Part shown: positions 36,269-48,336 of the stretch, one piece after another
Position numbering within the stretch: the first letter of the stretch is position 1
Layout of the letters: each line of letters begins with the position of its first letter
NCBI GenBank assembly: GCA_033819885.1
Contig: JAQYUZ010000040.1
Location: forward strand, 1-64,000
Direction of reading: 5' to 3'
DNA: 64,000 bases
Source of the DNA: Microbotryomycetes sp. JL201
Lineage: Eukaryota; Basidiomycota; Microbotryomycetes
Position numbers and translations under genes: made by a program
The notes under the pieces: model-generated
Seen by the model: the letters and a program-made list of their open reading frames with translations, nothing else
What the model was told of the DNA's origin: nothing
The model's database searches: none

Positions 36269-36837
36269 CTACAGCTTCGATCCCCCTCGAGGCAATTCCT
36301 CGTACAGACTCAAAGCGGGTGCAGACGCCAACAGAGGCTTGAAAAAGGCGCCAAACTCTTTGAAAGCAGGGTTGGCTGCAATGCAAAGAAGGATCAGCAG
36401 CGTGCATTGATTCTCGCATGAATGGAGTGACGTGCCGGCATGCGTCTTAATTGCTGTAGGTGACAGCAGAGCATCAATTCCTGTTCTGGATACTGCCGGC
36501 GAGCTCGACACTGACCTGCTTTGTCTTCATATCGCTCGTAGATGGCAAATTTTTTAGAATCCTGTGAGACGACCAACGTGTTCAACATTCTGTCTCGCCT
36601 TCCCTCGCAGAGCAACATTGTGGCGAACAGCCTCAGAATCGCACCTTAGGGTCTTGCAGTACGAACCTGAGCAAGCAATTTCTTGTAAGCCTCTCGAAAT
36701 TGCACAGCCCTAAAGACAGCGTACCAATCGAGCGTGCCCTTGTCCTTCTTGTAGCGCCCGCTAAACTCGACGAGCGCGCTAGCGACCTTGGCCGCGTCGG
36801 CCTCGTTCTTGATCTGAAGCGTGACAATGTATGCACT
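36269..36837 (-). CDS. ABM-domain (antibiotic biosynthesis monooxygenase fold) protein
   Basis: A small protein whose exons join into one ABM domain: SAYIVTLQIKNEADAAKVAS, GTLD then, after a GTACGC...GCTCAG intron, WFVLQDPKDSKKFAIYERYE. Further introns give DKAAIKTHAG and NPAFKEFGAFFKPLLAS, ending YEELPRGGSKL with TAG at 36269-36271. Dimeric ABM proteins range from quinol oxidases to heme-degrading or unknown enzymes, so no substrate is proposed. The N-terminal exon border is not resolved: a long open frame extends to an ATG at 37029, but its extra sequence does not look like the family. Confidence 0.7.
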
Positions 36838-37111
36838 GAGTGGATTGTTCGTTGTGATGTCAGCAATGTATGCCGAGATGCGACACGTAGCGCTCAGACG
36901 TGCAGGACCATGTTGTGGATGAAGCGCGACCTTGCAACCCGGGCGGAGGAAGACTATAACCGGATTGATTTTATACAGGGAGCCGTCCCACTCGGAGGTC
37001 TGCCGAAGCGACTTGGTTAGTATCAACATTGTGCATGAAGACTTTCGTCGATTTCATGAGTGACCTGTTTCGTGTCGCCCGCCTGCCTCGCTCCGCCTCC
37101 AATCAACCACC

Positions 37112-37876
37112 ATGGCCGGCGGTTACAGCAGCAGTAATCTCGGCATTCCCGCCAAACTGTTGCACGAGGCGCTCGGTCACGTCATCACGGTCGAGCTCAA
37201 GACAGGACAAGTGTACAGGGGAAAGCTGTTTGAAGGTGCGTGCCCAACGTGCCCTCCCCCGGTCAGCACCGACGACAGCCTGTGGCGGCAAAGGCAGATG
37301 GTGCATGTCTACATGCATCCTTTTGACGCCTTGCCAATCGCATGTGCTGCGTTTGCTCGTTTCCGTCTGCGACGCGATTTGCACAGCGCCCGCCCGCGCC
37401 TTGGACTTGCGTTGTGCGCGATTCAAGACGCAAGCTGACGCCTATACTGTGTTTTCCCGCCCTCGCAGCCGAGGATTCTCTGGCCGTGTCATTGACAGGC
37501 GTGACGGTCACGCACCGCGACGGCAGGGTCGCCCAGCTTGACCAGGTCAGTCGCGCACAACTTACGCTTGCAGCTCGTGCATTCTCTGACGTACTCACCC
37601 TACACCATAGGTCTACATCCGCGGGCCCTCCATCAGGTTCTACGTCGTGCCCGACATGCTCTCGCAAGCACCGATGTCCGTCGTCCATGCTCAGTCGACT
37701 TGCTTGCCGAACAAGATATTGACGAATGTGTTTTTTGTTGCTTCTGCACCCACAGGTTCAAGCGCACCGGCCCGAACGCCATGAAGGGACGAGGTATCGG
37801 CACAGCACGCGGACGAGCTACGATCATGAGGGCACAAGCAAGGCGCGCACGCGGCAGGCCAGGCATCCGTCGCTGA
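37112..37876 (+). CDS. SMD3: Small nuclear ribonucleoprotein SmD3
   Basis: Core spliceosomal Sm protein. The first exon at 37112 reads [20 protein letters not shown] and [15 protein letters not shown] (Sm1 motif). After an intron comes [19 protein letters not shown] with RVAQLDQ (Sm2), then [21 protein letters not shown]. The last exon gives [20 protein letters not shown] and a basic tail ending [10 protein letters not shown]. The Arg/Gly tail is the SmD3 dimethylation type. Three introns are inferred. Confidence 0.92.
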
Positions 37877-38121
37877 ACGCGCACACAAAAGCTTCTAGCA
37901 ACATCGGAGCGGACACCCGTGTACTCAAAAGCGACTCTTTTGCGCTCGACCGGGTTCGAGCGTCTCTCCTGATTTCGTTTGCGGATCTGTACCAACACCA
38001 CTACCCTTGCACTCTTTTCGGAAACCAGTTGCGAAGTTCGCACTAGGGACTTCGATTCTGGTGTACTGCTTGTAATAAAAGAAAGTGACATTGCGCAGCC
38101 CGAGCTCGTCGGGTTGACCTG

Positions 38122-39409
38122 ATGCCATCACGGTTGCAGATCCCTGAGCTCAATCGCGAACACTTTCGCCATGCGGTCGAGCAGAAGCACGTTGTGCTGT
38201 ACCCGACTCAATCTGTGACTGCCGTTGACGAGCATGGTTGGCGGCACTTGTTGCATCACGTACCCGACTTTGCAACAAAGCCGGCGCCGCCGCTCAAGAC
38301 GCCCGACTTGACCACCACACCCACGCGCGATCCTTTTGGTGGGAGCGAGTTTGGTCCGAACGACCGCGAGCGCGTGCTCGACTTGAGCGGGAGCGGCGGC
38401 AACGATGACACCGACACTGATCCGACGACACAGAAGCACAGCCTCGTCCAAAACTTGCACGCGCTGTGCGAGGAACACAGCATGATCGTGCCCACTTTTC
38501 GCACAAACAAATTCAGACCCCAGACGAGCGACCTGCTCGAGGCGGACCTCGCTGCAGCGTGGCAAGTCGTATCTGCATATCATGAAAGCGGTCGTGACGT
38601 CGCCATGTTTTACAACGGTGGACCCTTGGCCGGCGCGAGTCAGGCACACCTTCACATGCAATTCTGCCCATTTCAGAACCAAAGCCCGCCCGGACCAGAA
38701 GCCATTGCTCGGCGCTTGCCGCCCAGTGAGATCTCTTAGGGTATTCACTTAGGTTCATTATCACTGACGCTGTCGATTCCCATGGCCTGCCTTTTCTCAG
38801 TTGCTGTCAGCGAACCAAACTTGCTGCCTTTGCCGTGGATCATGTTTTACGCGTCGCTCGGAGACGCACCTTCCGTCCAAACCCTCGTCACCACGTACCA
38901 CAACCTGATTAATCGGTCAAAAACATTCATAAGTTCGCTAGATGAATCCGAGAAACCGCCACCAGGACCAAAACGAGAGTCGTACAACTTTTTGTTGACG
39001 AACAAGTTTGCATTCCTCATGCCTCGTACCGATCGGGTCTCACGTGTGCCGAGGAGAGCGAGCATCGGTCAAGCAGAGGTGCGTTTGAGTTGATCTTTAT
39101 CATCCATATGATATTTGCTCACCTGAAAGACTGCCTAATGCGCCACCTCGCTTGACATCAGGGAGACGAAATTCGTTTGTCAGTCAACGGATTGCTCGTC
39201 ATGGGTTACTTTTACGTCGGTCTCGAAAGTGAGGTACAAGATCTGATAGACTACACTCTATCTCGAGTCCTTGTTGACGCCGGATACCGAAACAACGTAA
39301 GCACACGCTTCTGCGAGCGCACACACAGAGACAAAGCGGCACTCAAACCGACCACTGTTGTTCTTCATTCATGTGTTTGCAGGATTTTCATGACAAAAAG
39401 TCGACATAG
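38122..39409 (+). CDS. APA2: Ap4A phosphorylase (ATP adenylyltransferase, Apa1/Apa2-like)
   Basis: Splits diadenosine tetraphosphate with phosphate. The N-terminal domain starts at 38122; NLHALCEEHSMIVPTFRTNKF and MFYNGGPLAGASQAHLHMQF contain the HIT-like active site with the family's His-x-His, followed by CPF. An intron (GTGAGA at 38725 to TTCTCAG) joins the C-terminal domain with NLLPLPWIMFYASL, YNFLLTNKFAFLMPR and GDEIRLSVNGLLVMGYFYVG. The last intron joins YRNN to DFHDKKST with TAG at 39407-39409. Confidence 0.9.
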
Positions 39410-39711
39410 ATTTTTGGAAGTACAATTTTTCAATAGACGGGCGACAGTCTTTTGAGCAACATTCTTGGATGGTGAACGGATTGCAAATTAGAGGTTTCGA
39501 GTGCTAAAGTCGAATGGACAACGTGTGCAACAAATACGAAAGAGCTTGAGAGAAAGAGACATGAGACGGCCAAGCGATACAGGTGGGTGGCGTCGAGTGC
39601 GAGAGGCGAGGTCAGAGGTTTGGATGTTTGATTTTGGAACTTGGAAGCGAATATGAACATGACTTTGATCTGAGCGTGACGGCATCTAGTCCATGTATGC
39701 GACACCCTGAG
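39410..39711. other. Convergent intergenic stretch
   Basis: Lies between the stops of the Ap4A phosphorylase and Chs7 genes. No gene, repeat or RNA is seen; it presumably holds both 3' UTRs. Confidence 0.6.
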
Positions 39712-41375
39712 TCACAGATACCAAATCAGCTCATCTTCACAACTCGTCGTCACTGAGCGACTCACATCCCACGAATCTTCCGTGATGCTCTGCCAGCCAA
39801 AGTAGACGAGCACGATCGAGGCCGTTTCTAGCAACGTCGCCAAGAACGAACCGTCAACCTTGCGTGACGTGCCCGTGCACATCTTGTGCGACAGGGCAAA
39901 GAAGGCGGCTTGCGACAAAATAAAGACGAAGGCGGCCGTGGCAAACAAGACTGGACGGGCAAAATCAAATGAGTCGAATGCACCTCGCCAGTCAATCAAG
40001 GTGAACTCACTGAGCGGCTTCTTTTCCTTGAGCACGCGCAAAACGACGCCGACTTGCACGAGGAAGTACAATGCGGCTGCGGCTGCCGGCCAGATAATGA
40101 CAAACACAAACAACCAAATCGAGTGCAAGTCGCCCGCCGGGTCGCTTTGGAAAAAGTCGGTCACGGTCAAGCCAATGTCGAGGGCAATGTAGCCTGTGCC
40201 GACGGCGAGTACGATGCCAAACAAAAACATTGGAATGAAGCTGGCAAGGGTGCCGTCCTCGACGATCTGGAGAGACAAGAATGCGACCCATACAAGAACC
40301 CAGAAGCTGGAAATCGCGCCGGTGCGTCAGCTCGCCGGGCATCGCTGACACTGCAGCGACTCTCTTACAATGCAACCAGCAGACCAACGTGCACAGCCGT
40401 CACCCTGTAGAAATGTGAAAAGTTTGGTCAGTCTAGCTTGAATAGCTGCAAGGTCTTGTGGGCACAAGATGCGACGGACCACGTGATCTCGAGCGAACCT
40501 TGCTTGAGCAGACCGCTGTTGTCTGCGAGCTGGGCGCCTTGAACGAGCGCGTACATGACGAACAATACGGCCATCTCAAGGCGTCCGACGGCGGCTGCGC
40601 GCCTGATGGCGGCGAGTGCGAGGCCGACGCCGATGAGGACGCTCAAGCCGCACAAGATGAGGTTTGCAATGTTTCCGAGCGAGCCTGCTTGTCCGCCGAC
40701 TTGTTCCATTCGTGGAATATAGCATTCTGGGTTTACGCCCGGTCCGAGCTCGCTAATGTATCGTTGGACCGCTTGCGACGTGATGGCGCCATCGGGCAGT
40801 CCGAGCAATTGCGATGCAGGCGCTTGCAAGTTCTTTGGGTCTGACGAGGAATTTGGTTTGGCATCAGCAAGAATAGCGCAAGACCATTGCAGGATTTGCG
40901 TGACGGAAATGACGCACTAACGAGCAGTTGGCGGAAGCTGAGGAAGTATTGAAGCGGTCAGTGATCGTGAGCGGCACAGGCACAGTGGCTGCAGCCGAAG
41001 AGCTCGTAACTTACAACAAGTTGCAGATGGGGTAGCTTGGCACGACGCGACAAGCCTTTTATGGCACAAGCCGTTGCAGGTGGGCATAGTCGAAGGACAG
41101 ACGCGGCGAGCGAAGGGCGATCAAGGATGAAGAAGAGGGCCAAAACAAAGCACGGGGAGAGCGGGTCAGTGCACTGTCTTTACAGCAGCAAGCCATGCAT
41201 TTTGATGAGAGCCGATGCTGTGCGTGTGCGGCAATACTGGGCCAGCGACGAGAGTGGTGAACCCTCGAGCAATGACGTCGCCGCTGTTCCTCGCCTTGGC
41301 TGTGCGCGTTACGAATCCCAGAACAGGCAACGCAAAGCTTACGTAGTCAAAGTTGCCGAACTGGAACAGAACCAT
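39712..41375 (-). CDS. CHS7: Chitin synthase export chaperone Chs7
   Basis: ER membrane protein required for chitin synthase exit from the ER. The start MVLFQFGNFDY at 41375 splices to CRVVPSYPICNLL, the Cys-rich N-terminal motif of the family. Small exons follow, then GVNPECYIPRMEQVGGQAG and membrane spans including IANLILCGLSVLIGVGLAL. The 39712-40278 exon has SFIPMFLFGIVLAVGTGYI, IWPAAAAALYFLVQVGVV, FVFILSQAAFFALSHKMC and the typical KVDGSFLATLLETASIVL-YFGWQSITEDSWD. It ends DELIWYL with TGA at 39712-39714. Seven spans are expected. Confidence 0.88.
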
Positions 41376-41992
41376 GGTGAGAGCGGGCGGCGTGAGTGCC
41401 CTGCGCCAGTAATGCGATGCAGAAAACCCGGCGAGCGTCAGTGGCTCGCATTAATTTAGGCCAGTGCAGCCGCACTCACGCGGCGAGATGCTCTGCTGCC
41501 GGATTGTGTCAGTCTACAAGAGCTGCCAAGATGCCGTGCGACTGCGTTAGTGGGCGTGCACACGGGTGAACGCGCTTGTTTGGCAAACGAACGAGCCAAG
41601 CGCAGGCGAATGTTCACTGACGGGACGCACTGCTGACAGAGGCACAGACGAGATTGGATCAGCGAAAGCGCACGACCGTTTGAGGCCTTTCGATCTTTGC
41701 GTGCGGGCGAGCAGAGGCGGCGTAGTGTGCAGGTGGACGAGGGCGACAGCACAAGCAGCGATCGCCGCCGCCTTCCTATTTCGACCACTTTTGGTATTTA
41801 CCGACATCGTACGTATGCTGCTATCATCTAATCCACTCAAGTTTCTATTGGCTTTTGTTCACAGTCGCGGTGTGCTCGTGAAATAAACCAAATTGCCCGA
41901 GCTCCTGACCAAAAAAAGTCGAAACTGGGCTCGAGCGGGAATCTTGTTTTGAATCGTCGCCGCTGTCTTTGTACCCGACTCTGTTCTGAGAC
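41376..41992. promoter_or_regulatory. Divergent CHS7/NOP16 intergenic region
   Basis: 617 bp between two ATGs on opposite strands. No conserved coding sequence, RNA or repeat is recognised; it should hold both promoters. Confidence 0.5.
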
Positions 41993-43349
41993 ATGGCCAA
42001 TCCTCGACAGCGTCGCAAGACGCGCAGCGGTAACAAGCTGTCGCAATCCAAGCAGAGCAAGCGCAACCAGCACAAGGTCATCGTCAAAGGCCCAGAAGTC
42101 CTTGTCAACAGCTGGGACAAACAGTCAGTCGATACTTCTCGCCCTCTCTCTCTTCTTTTTTTGACGAACCGACTAGAAAGCTGACACTGGTCTGTTGGGT
42201 CGGTGCGCTACAGCAAGACTGTCCGACAAAAGTGCGTTCCATGGACCAGACATCGGTCGAAGACCGCATGAGCGCCATTCTCTCGGATGCTGATCACCAA
42301 ATCTATTCTTCTCGTCCACTTCAGTTACGCAGCCATGGGCCTGATGCCGACCATGAACCCGCGCCAGGCAGGCGGCCTCGAACCGGTTGAGAACGTGCCA
42401 TACGCGTTCAAGCACAGGACAGAACCGACGATGCAAGATATGGAACAATTTGACGAAAACGCATCAGACGAGGACCAAGATCAAGACGAGGACGAACGCG
42501 ACGAACGGCCAACAGCCGCCTCGCCACCGCCGCCAGCTGCACCGCAGCCAAAACTCGAAGCCGGCATGGCACGCATCATTCGTGACGAAACGGGGAAAGT
42601 CATCAAAGTCATCTTGCCTGGTCAGGATGGCCACGAAGTCGAGCAAGAAATCAAGTCTCGCGAGGAGCGTGGCGACAACAACGAAGATGATGACGAAAAG
42701 GACGACGAAGAGGACGACGAAGAGGACGACGAGTCTGTTGGAGATGAGCCTCAGCAGGCAGCAAAACACGCTAGCGCACCCCAAAAGGACAACAAGCGCA
42801 AAGCCGAAGACGGCGCCACCCCCTGGGGCAAACCACTCGCCACATGGGCAGGTGAAGGCTCAGACGAGAGCGAGCCAGACACCGAGGACGAGAGTGATTT
42901 GCGTCCTGGCAAACAGGGCATTCCGCTCGTCGCAAAGCGTAGAAAGATCAAGGCAAAGACGGCCATCGTCAAAGGTGCGAAGCGCTGCCGCCCGCGCGTG
43001 AAGTACTATGACTACATCGTACTAACATTTCACGGCGTACAATTGTCCTTTACGTATCAGAGCTCGAAGACCTGGCTTCCCATGAGCACAAGGTTGTGCG
43101 TCACCCGTCTCAGCTAGAGAACGAGTGGCTCGTGTCGCTGGTGGCAAAGTACGGCGACGACTATGCTCGCATGGGGCGCGATCGCAAGCTCAACGTATGG
43201 CAAAAGACGGCGGGCGAGATTAAGCGAGCGTGAGTTACCAAGAGCTTTCGTTGCGTGCTCCTGTTCTGTGCCCGCTGACGGTTGGCGGTGGTGACAGTAT
43301 AGCAAAGGCCGGCGGTCTGGAGAAGGTGCAAGCGGACGCAAGCGCCTGA
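41993..43349 (+). CDS. NOP16: Ribosome biogenesis protein Nop16
   Basis: Nucleolar 60S assembly factor. The start at 41993 reads MANPRQRRKTRSGNKLSQSK, the basic N-terminus of the family, then VLVNSWDKQ. After an intron follow YAAMGLMPTMNPRQAGG and ENVPYAFK, then a long acidic low-complexity insert (EDDDEKDDEEDDEEDDESVG). The conserved C-terminal block is HEHKVVRHPSQLENEWLVSL, KYGDDYARMGRDRKLN and WQKTAGEIKRA. The last intron gives IAKAGGLEKVQADASA with TGA at 43347-43349. The acidic insert makes the protein longer than yeast Nop16. Confidence 0.88.
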
Positions 43350-43658
43350 CTGCTATTTCAAGTGTGATTGACTTTCTTCGAGGTCTTGTCTTTCTCATCT
43401 GCACGCTTCTTGTTTGTTGTAAATGTTTATTCGCCAAAGTTGCATGTGAAAAGTGACCGCGAGGCGGTGAAGCTGATGCCGTCGGACGAAGACTGCGATC
43501 TACTTTCCGCCTTCACATCCACCTACACTCTCCTCTCACCGCAGCACTACATTGCGAAATCTTTCAAACAGTTTCTGGACTACCTGCATCCACCTTACGC
43601 AGTCTTCGATCGTCGGGTGCCTTTGTCCCAGGCGTCCGTCATTCGATAAACGTCCGAG
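43350..43658. promoter_or_regulatory. ERG1 upstream region
   Basis: 309 bp between NOP16 and ERG1. The plus strand is open in one frame but shows no family features. No SRE-like or other known site is claimed. Confidence 0.4.
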
Positions 43659-45455
43659 ATGGCTGTCTCCCACGCGAACATGCACAAGATTCCGTCTGTC
43701 GACCCAAATGTGAGCTCATTGTGCGCATGCAATTATCCTTTGTGCGCGTTGGCTAACGAATTCGATTGCCGCGCTCGTCTTCGCACGGCTTCGTCGCGAC
43801 GTCGACAGATCGCCGCACAACAAAAGTACGACGTCGCTATCGTCGGTGCCGGCATATTGGGATCCGCGCTCGGCTACAGTCTGGCGTCATCCGGCCGGCG
43901 CGTGGTCGTGATCGAGCGCGACTTGTCTGAGCCAGATCGAATCGTTGGCGAACTGCTTCAGCCAGGCGGCTGTATCGCCCTACGCAAGTTAGGAATCCCA
44001 GATGCACTCGATAGCATAGACGCTGTGCCGTGTGAGGGCTACAAGGTATTCTGGGGCGACAGCCAAGTGGCGATCCCGTACCCGGACGAGCAGGACGGCC
44101 AGGCATGGCAGCAGCGGGGCAGGACTTCGGTTTCAGATGAATCACTCAAGGCTGAAGGTCGTAGTTTCCATCACGGAAGGTTTGTCCAAAACCTTCGAAC
44201 AAAGGCTGCGCACGCACCAAACCTCACGCTCGTCGAGGCCACCGTCAACGAGCTCTTGCGCGATGACATTACGGATCGCGTCTTTGGTCTCAAGGCGACG
44301 CCCAAGAGCACCTCAGATGACCAAGAACCACAGCAACTTGATTTCAGAGCGTCCCTCACTGTTATTGCAGACGGGTGCATGTCCAAGTTCAGGCGAGATG
44401 TCTTGCCCAAACACATCACCCCGATCGTGCGATCTCACTTCGTCGGGCTCGTGCTTGAAGACGCCGACCTCCCTGCACCGCACCACGGCCACGTTATCCT
44501 TGGCAAAGTTGACCCGACCGCTCCGCCATCAACGAAGCAAGACGAAAACAACCTCGGCCCAGTCCTCGTATACCAGCTCGCAACGCACGAGACGCGTATG
44601 CTTGTCGACGTCCGGGGGTCAAAAGCGCCGTCGGCATCCAAGCTGATCCCTTACCTCGATGAGCACGTCACGCCCGTCCTGCCATCTTCAATCGTGCCTT
44701 CCTTCAAGCAGGCGCTCGAACGCGCCGCCTCTGGGGACAAGCAATACAGGTTACGATCTATGCCGAACTCGTTCCTGCCGCCGTACCCACAAGGACGCGG
44801 TTCGGCAGGCGTCTTCCTTGCTGGCGACTCGCTCAATATGCGCCATCCACTGACTGGTGGCGGCATGACCGTGGCACTCAATGATTGCGTCTTGCTCACT
44901 CAGATGCTCGGCGGCGGTGAGACGGTCTGTGAAGTCGATATCGACGAGCGAGGCGTCCTCGATCTAGACAGCTGGACCGACGTTAGCGAACGCCTTGAGG
45001 AATGGCATTGGGAGCGCAAAAAGGTCGCATCGTGTATCAACGTGCTCGCTATGGCCTTGTATTCCCTCTTTGGAGCAGACGACGAAAACCTTGAGGTTCT
45101 CAAAACAGGATGCTTCAAGTACTTCGAGTTAGGCGGCGACTGCATCAACGGACCTGTCTCTTTACTGTCGGCGTGAGTCTCAGACTTCTGTTTGATCGTT
45201 GAGCCTCTGCTGACATCGATTATGCCTTGCAGTCTCACGCCTTCGCCTTTGTTGCTGTTTTATCACTTTTTCCGTGTCGCATTTTACAGCATCTACATCA
45301 TGTTCACGTCTCCGATCAATCGGTCATACGATCATCCAAAAGGGCATTATCCCACGTTCTCCGACTACCCGGCACTGACGGTCAAGGCCTTTAGCGTATT
45401 CTGGACGGCTTGCGTCGTGTTTTTGCCCGTTCTCTGGAGTGAGGGTCAAATGTAA
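43659..45455 (+). CDS. ERG1: Squalene epoxidase (squalene monooxygenase)
   Basis: Ergosterol pathway flavoprotein that makes 2,3-oxidosqualene; the target of allylamines. The start is at 43659, with an alternative Met at 43680. An in-frame stretch 43710-43809 has GTGAGC and CGACAG borders and looks like an intron, joining SVDPN to IAAQQKYDVAIVGAG. The FAD Rossmann motif is VGAGILGSALGYSLASSGR, then IVGELLQPGGCIALRKLG, and later the FAD-binding GVFLAGDSLNMRHPLTGGGM. After an intron (about 45174-45232) the last exon holds SPLLLFYHFFRVAFYSIYI and membrane-anchoring hydrophobic residues, ending LPVLWSEGQM at 45455. The gene is complete and its stop is 118 bp from the convergent QUTR-like stop. 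Confidence 0.95.
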
Positions 45456-45573
45456 AGACAGCCCACCACGCCAGGTGCCGCTGCCCCTCATTCATTACTC
45501 ATGTTGTGTACAACAAACCACCTGCAGCTTTAGCTTTAGACCTAATTTACTACAGACCCTTGCAATTGATCCC

Positions 45574-48336
45574 CTAACTCATACGTCTGCCTGTCAATGC
45601 CTTGAACGCCTGCCTTGCAACTTCGGCATGCAAGTCTCTGACGCACAACAGTTGCCAACCTCCTCTGCGACGACTGCCGTGTCCCTGAGGTTCGATGATG
45701 GCTCGCGAGAGCAAACCCTGAACGGACGCATTTGCGTTTGACGACGTTGATGCAGCTGATTCGGGCATTTGAGCCAAGTCGAGCGCGCAACCTCCTGTTG
45801 GCGAGTTGAACCAAAAGTCTGGTATAGCGTTGAAGAGTTCGTCATTGACAGACAAACCCGACACGATGATTGTCGGCGGTTTGCGAATCGGTAAGCTTGC
45901 AGGTGCAGGTTGTAACGTTGACAGTCGTTCGACGGACAGAGGAGGCTGCTGCGGATACGGAAAGGTTGATGGCGTTTGCGGTCGAGAAATCATCTGCGAT
46001 TGAGTAGCGCTTCTTGCCGACCAGGGCCCGGCGTGACTGGCCAAATCAGGCCCTCCGTTTTCAGTAGGCCTGTGCAGTGTGAGACGGCTGTCGACGTTGA
46101 ATGAGAGCGCGAATCGTGCGCCAACGAGTCGCAGAGCCTCGATGACCTCGCTGTGATCTTTGCCCGACAATCCGATGAGCAACGCCGCTGTCGAGAGTCC
46201 GACTGCATTGATCGGGCTCAGATTCTGCGTGATGATTTCTGCCAAGGCCAAGACTCTGACGTTCGTGTATCTGAAAGAGTGTGGCACAGGTTGAGGCGGT
46301 ACGTCATACGACGTCGGTTCGGTGCAAAGTGGCACAACGAGATCTGACCAGCCCGATGACGAGGCCGGTGCGCTGAGCACGCTGATTGACGTCGCCGACG
46401 ACTGAACTGACGCGATCGGTACGGCAATCTTGCCCAGGAACGATCCGCCATAATCAACCTCTAGCTGCTCTGTCGCGAATCGCTCCTGAACAATGAATGT
46501 GTACGGCAAGCCGAGCGTCTGCGCCTCTTGCGAAAAAAGTTTCTGTGTCGCGACCGAGGGCACATGGAATGTTTTACCCAGTATCAATCCGGACAAGAAC
46601 ATTGCGCTCTGGGTTTGTGCGTATGTCAATTGACCTGGCGCTGCGACCCCCGGCAACAAGGGATGCGTGACTGGCGTGAAAACGGGGTTGAGGAACCGAG
46701 ACATCTGACCACTCTTGCCAAGGTTGATGGCGAGCAGAGGCACCACACGGGCGACAGTACCGTCGACCGACAGGTCATGTACCGTCCTCCGGAAATTGAG
46801 CAGCTCAATGTTTTCTTGAAAGTCTGACGGGTAGCTGACGAGTTTCACGACATCGCACCCGAGTCGGACGGCGCGCAGATACTTGTCGAGCACATCGTGA
46901 GAGCTCCATTTCCAAAGACCTCGTCGGTCATGATCAGCTCCTAGACATTGGGTCGCCGATCCTCGGAGAGACAGCAGCCTCGTGATTGTGTCGTCTGGCA
47001 GCGCCAGCTCGATATCGACGTACTCTGCACCGAGCTTGAAGCCGAGCTCGAGCAAAGCCAGGTACTCGTCCATCATCTCGGGATGCTCCGTATACGGATC
47101 TGGAAAGTCGCCTCCCTGGGTCGTTGTGCGCACAGTGTACAAGATTGGAAGTGGTGTACATCGTCTGAGGTGGCCAAAACACATGCCAACGTAGTGTTTA
47201 CTGCTCAGGCGATCCGGCGCAAGGTCATCGAGTCCTGGAGAGCCATGTCTCGAGTCGGGCGGTGTCTGAGGCGAATTATGTCTGAGAGTGTCGACACGCA
47301 ATTCCACGCAATCGACGCCGCCAGCAACTCTTTGAATTGTCTCTGGACTGACCGCCATTAGGTCTGGAAAATTGAGTGCGACGAATGACGTCCTCGCTCC
47401 CTTTGCCGCACGGCCAAGTTCGCTCTCCGATGCGCCGTAACCGCCGTACTCTCCGCTACTGAGACCCGTGACAGGCGGTGGACGAGGCCCAGGCAAAAGA
47501 GGGACGTGCGAAGATGCGAAGCCAAAGATGGAACGCAGCAGGCGCACGAAGGCCGTCTCGACATGCTTCATCAAGAATTGTGGCGATGATGGCGCAGGAT
47601 TCGCCATGAGCGATGCAATGGTGTGGGTACACAATGACTCGAACCAAGGCTCTCGTCGAGCCCACACCGTGCGGATCTCTTCGCCCCATGAAGGTCTTCA
47701 GGGACAAGGCGCACATGAGCTTCTGACTGCCCGTATCTCAGACCCGCTAGGCTTACCTCCGCGTTTCGTCGACGAGATACCTGACTGTTTCAGTCTTGTC
47801 CCGGATGACGTGGACGATTGGATGTCCATCGTTCCTGAAGCGTGCAAGCAATTCTCTGTTCTCCTCTCTTTCAACCACGCCGCCGCCGCAGGCAATCACG
47901 TAGCCGGTTGGGTGCTCGGCGAGCAGTTTACGAAGGATGACCGTTTCTGCATCTCGGAAAGCTGGCCAGCCATGCGCTGGAGAGCGAAACGAGGGAGAGT
48001 TGAGTCATATTGAGTGGCGTGGAACAAAAGCGCTCCAAAACTCAGAGCTCACTGTTGACGAAAGAAGCGATAGAGCAACCGTGCAGTGTCTGGAACGCAG
48101 AATCTGCGTCGACAAAGGCTCGACGGAGCGAAGTCGAAGCTATGAGAGCCAGAGTAGTCTTGCCAACACCGCCTGTGACAAATGTATCCGGTCAGCGTTG
48201 CACCATCAGCAAGAACATGCTCTAGCTGCCGAGGAAGCGGACATCGAGCTCGCTCGCAACCATCGCGTCAAAGCTTACGCATCCCGACGAGCACGATCGT
48301 TGCGTCGGCATTGTACAGTGGTTGCCGTACAGCCAT
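45574..48336 (-). CDS. qutR: QUTR-like quinate pathway repressor (SK + type I DHQase + SDH-like domains)
   Basis: Homologous to the last three AROM domains, the architecture of the QUTR/QA-1S repressors. The start MAVRQPLYNADATIVLVGM at 48336 splices to RGVGKTTLAL, an intact shikimate-kinase P-loop. Then come AFRDAETVILRKLLAEHPTG and VIACGGGVVEREENRELLAR. The type I dehydroquinase domain follows (about residues 200-430 of the long exon): ILYTVRTTTQGGDFPD, EYVDIEL, a GADHDRRGLWKW segment and DVVKLVSYPSDFQ, so the Schiff-base Lys and a His are both present. The SDH-like C-terminal half lacks a VTxPxK motif and an NTD motif, as expected of a sensor, and ends FWFNSPTGGCALDLA then ALTGRRMS. The N-terminus could extend upstream of 48336. 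Confidence 0.88.

Noticed and set aside
36838-37029. N-terminal extension of the ABM protein to an ATG at 37029
   Set aside because: The extra residues show no ABM similarity and run into the SmD3 promoter; more likely 5' UTR or intron.
43368-43649. 93-codon plus-strand frame upstream of ERG1
   Set aside because: No domain, its opening residues overlap the NOP16 3' side, and it fits promoter/UTR sequence better.
47468-48013. Plus-strand frame opposite the QUTR-like gene
   Set aside because: The minus strand encodes the shikimate-kinase part with P-loop and CGGG motif; no independent support for the plus frame.
45574-48336. The minus-strand gene as a fragment of the pentafunctional AROM enzyme
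   Set aside because: It starts at the kinase domain with its own ATG, has a degenerate SDH half lacking catalytic motifs, and sits beside catabolic genes, all as in QUTR.
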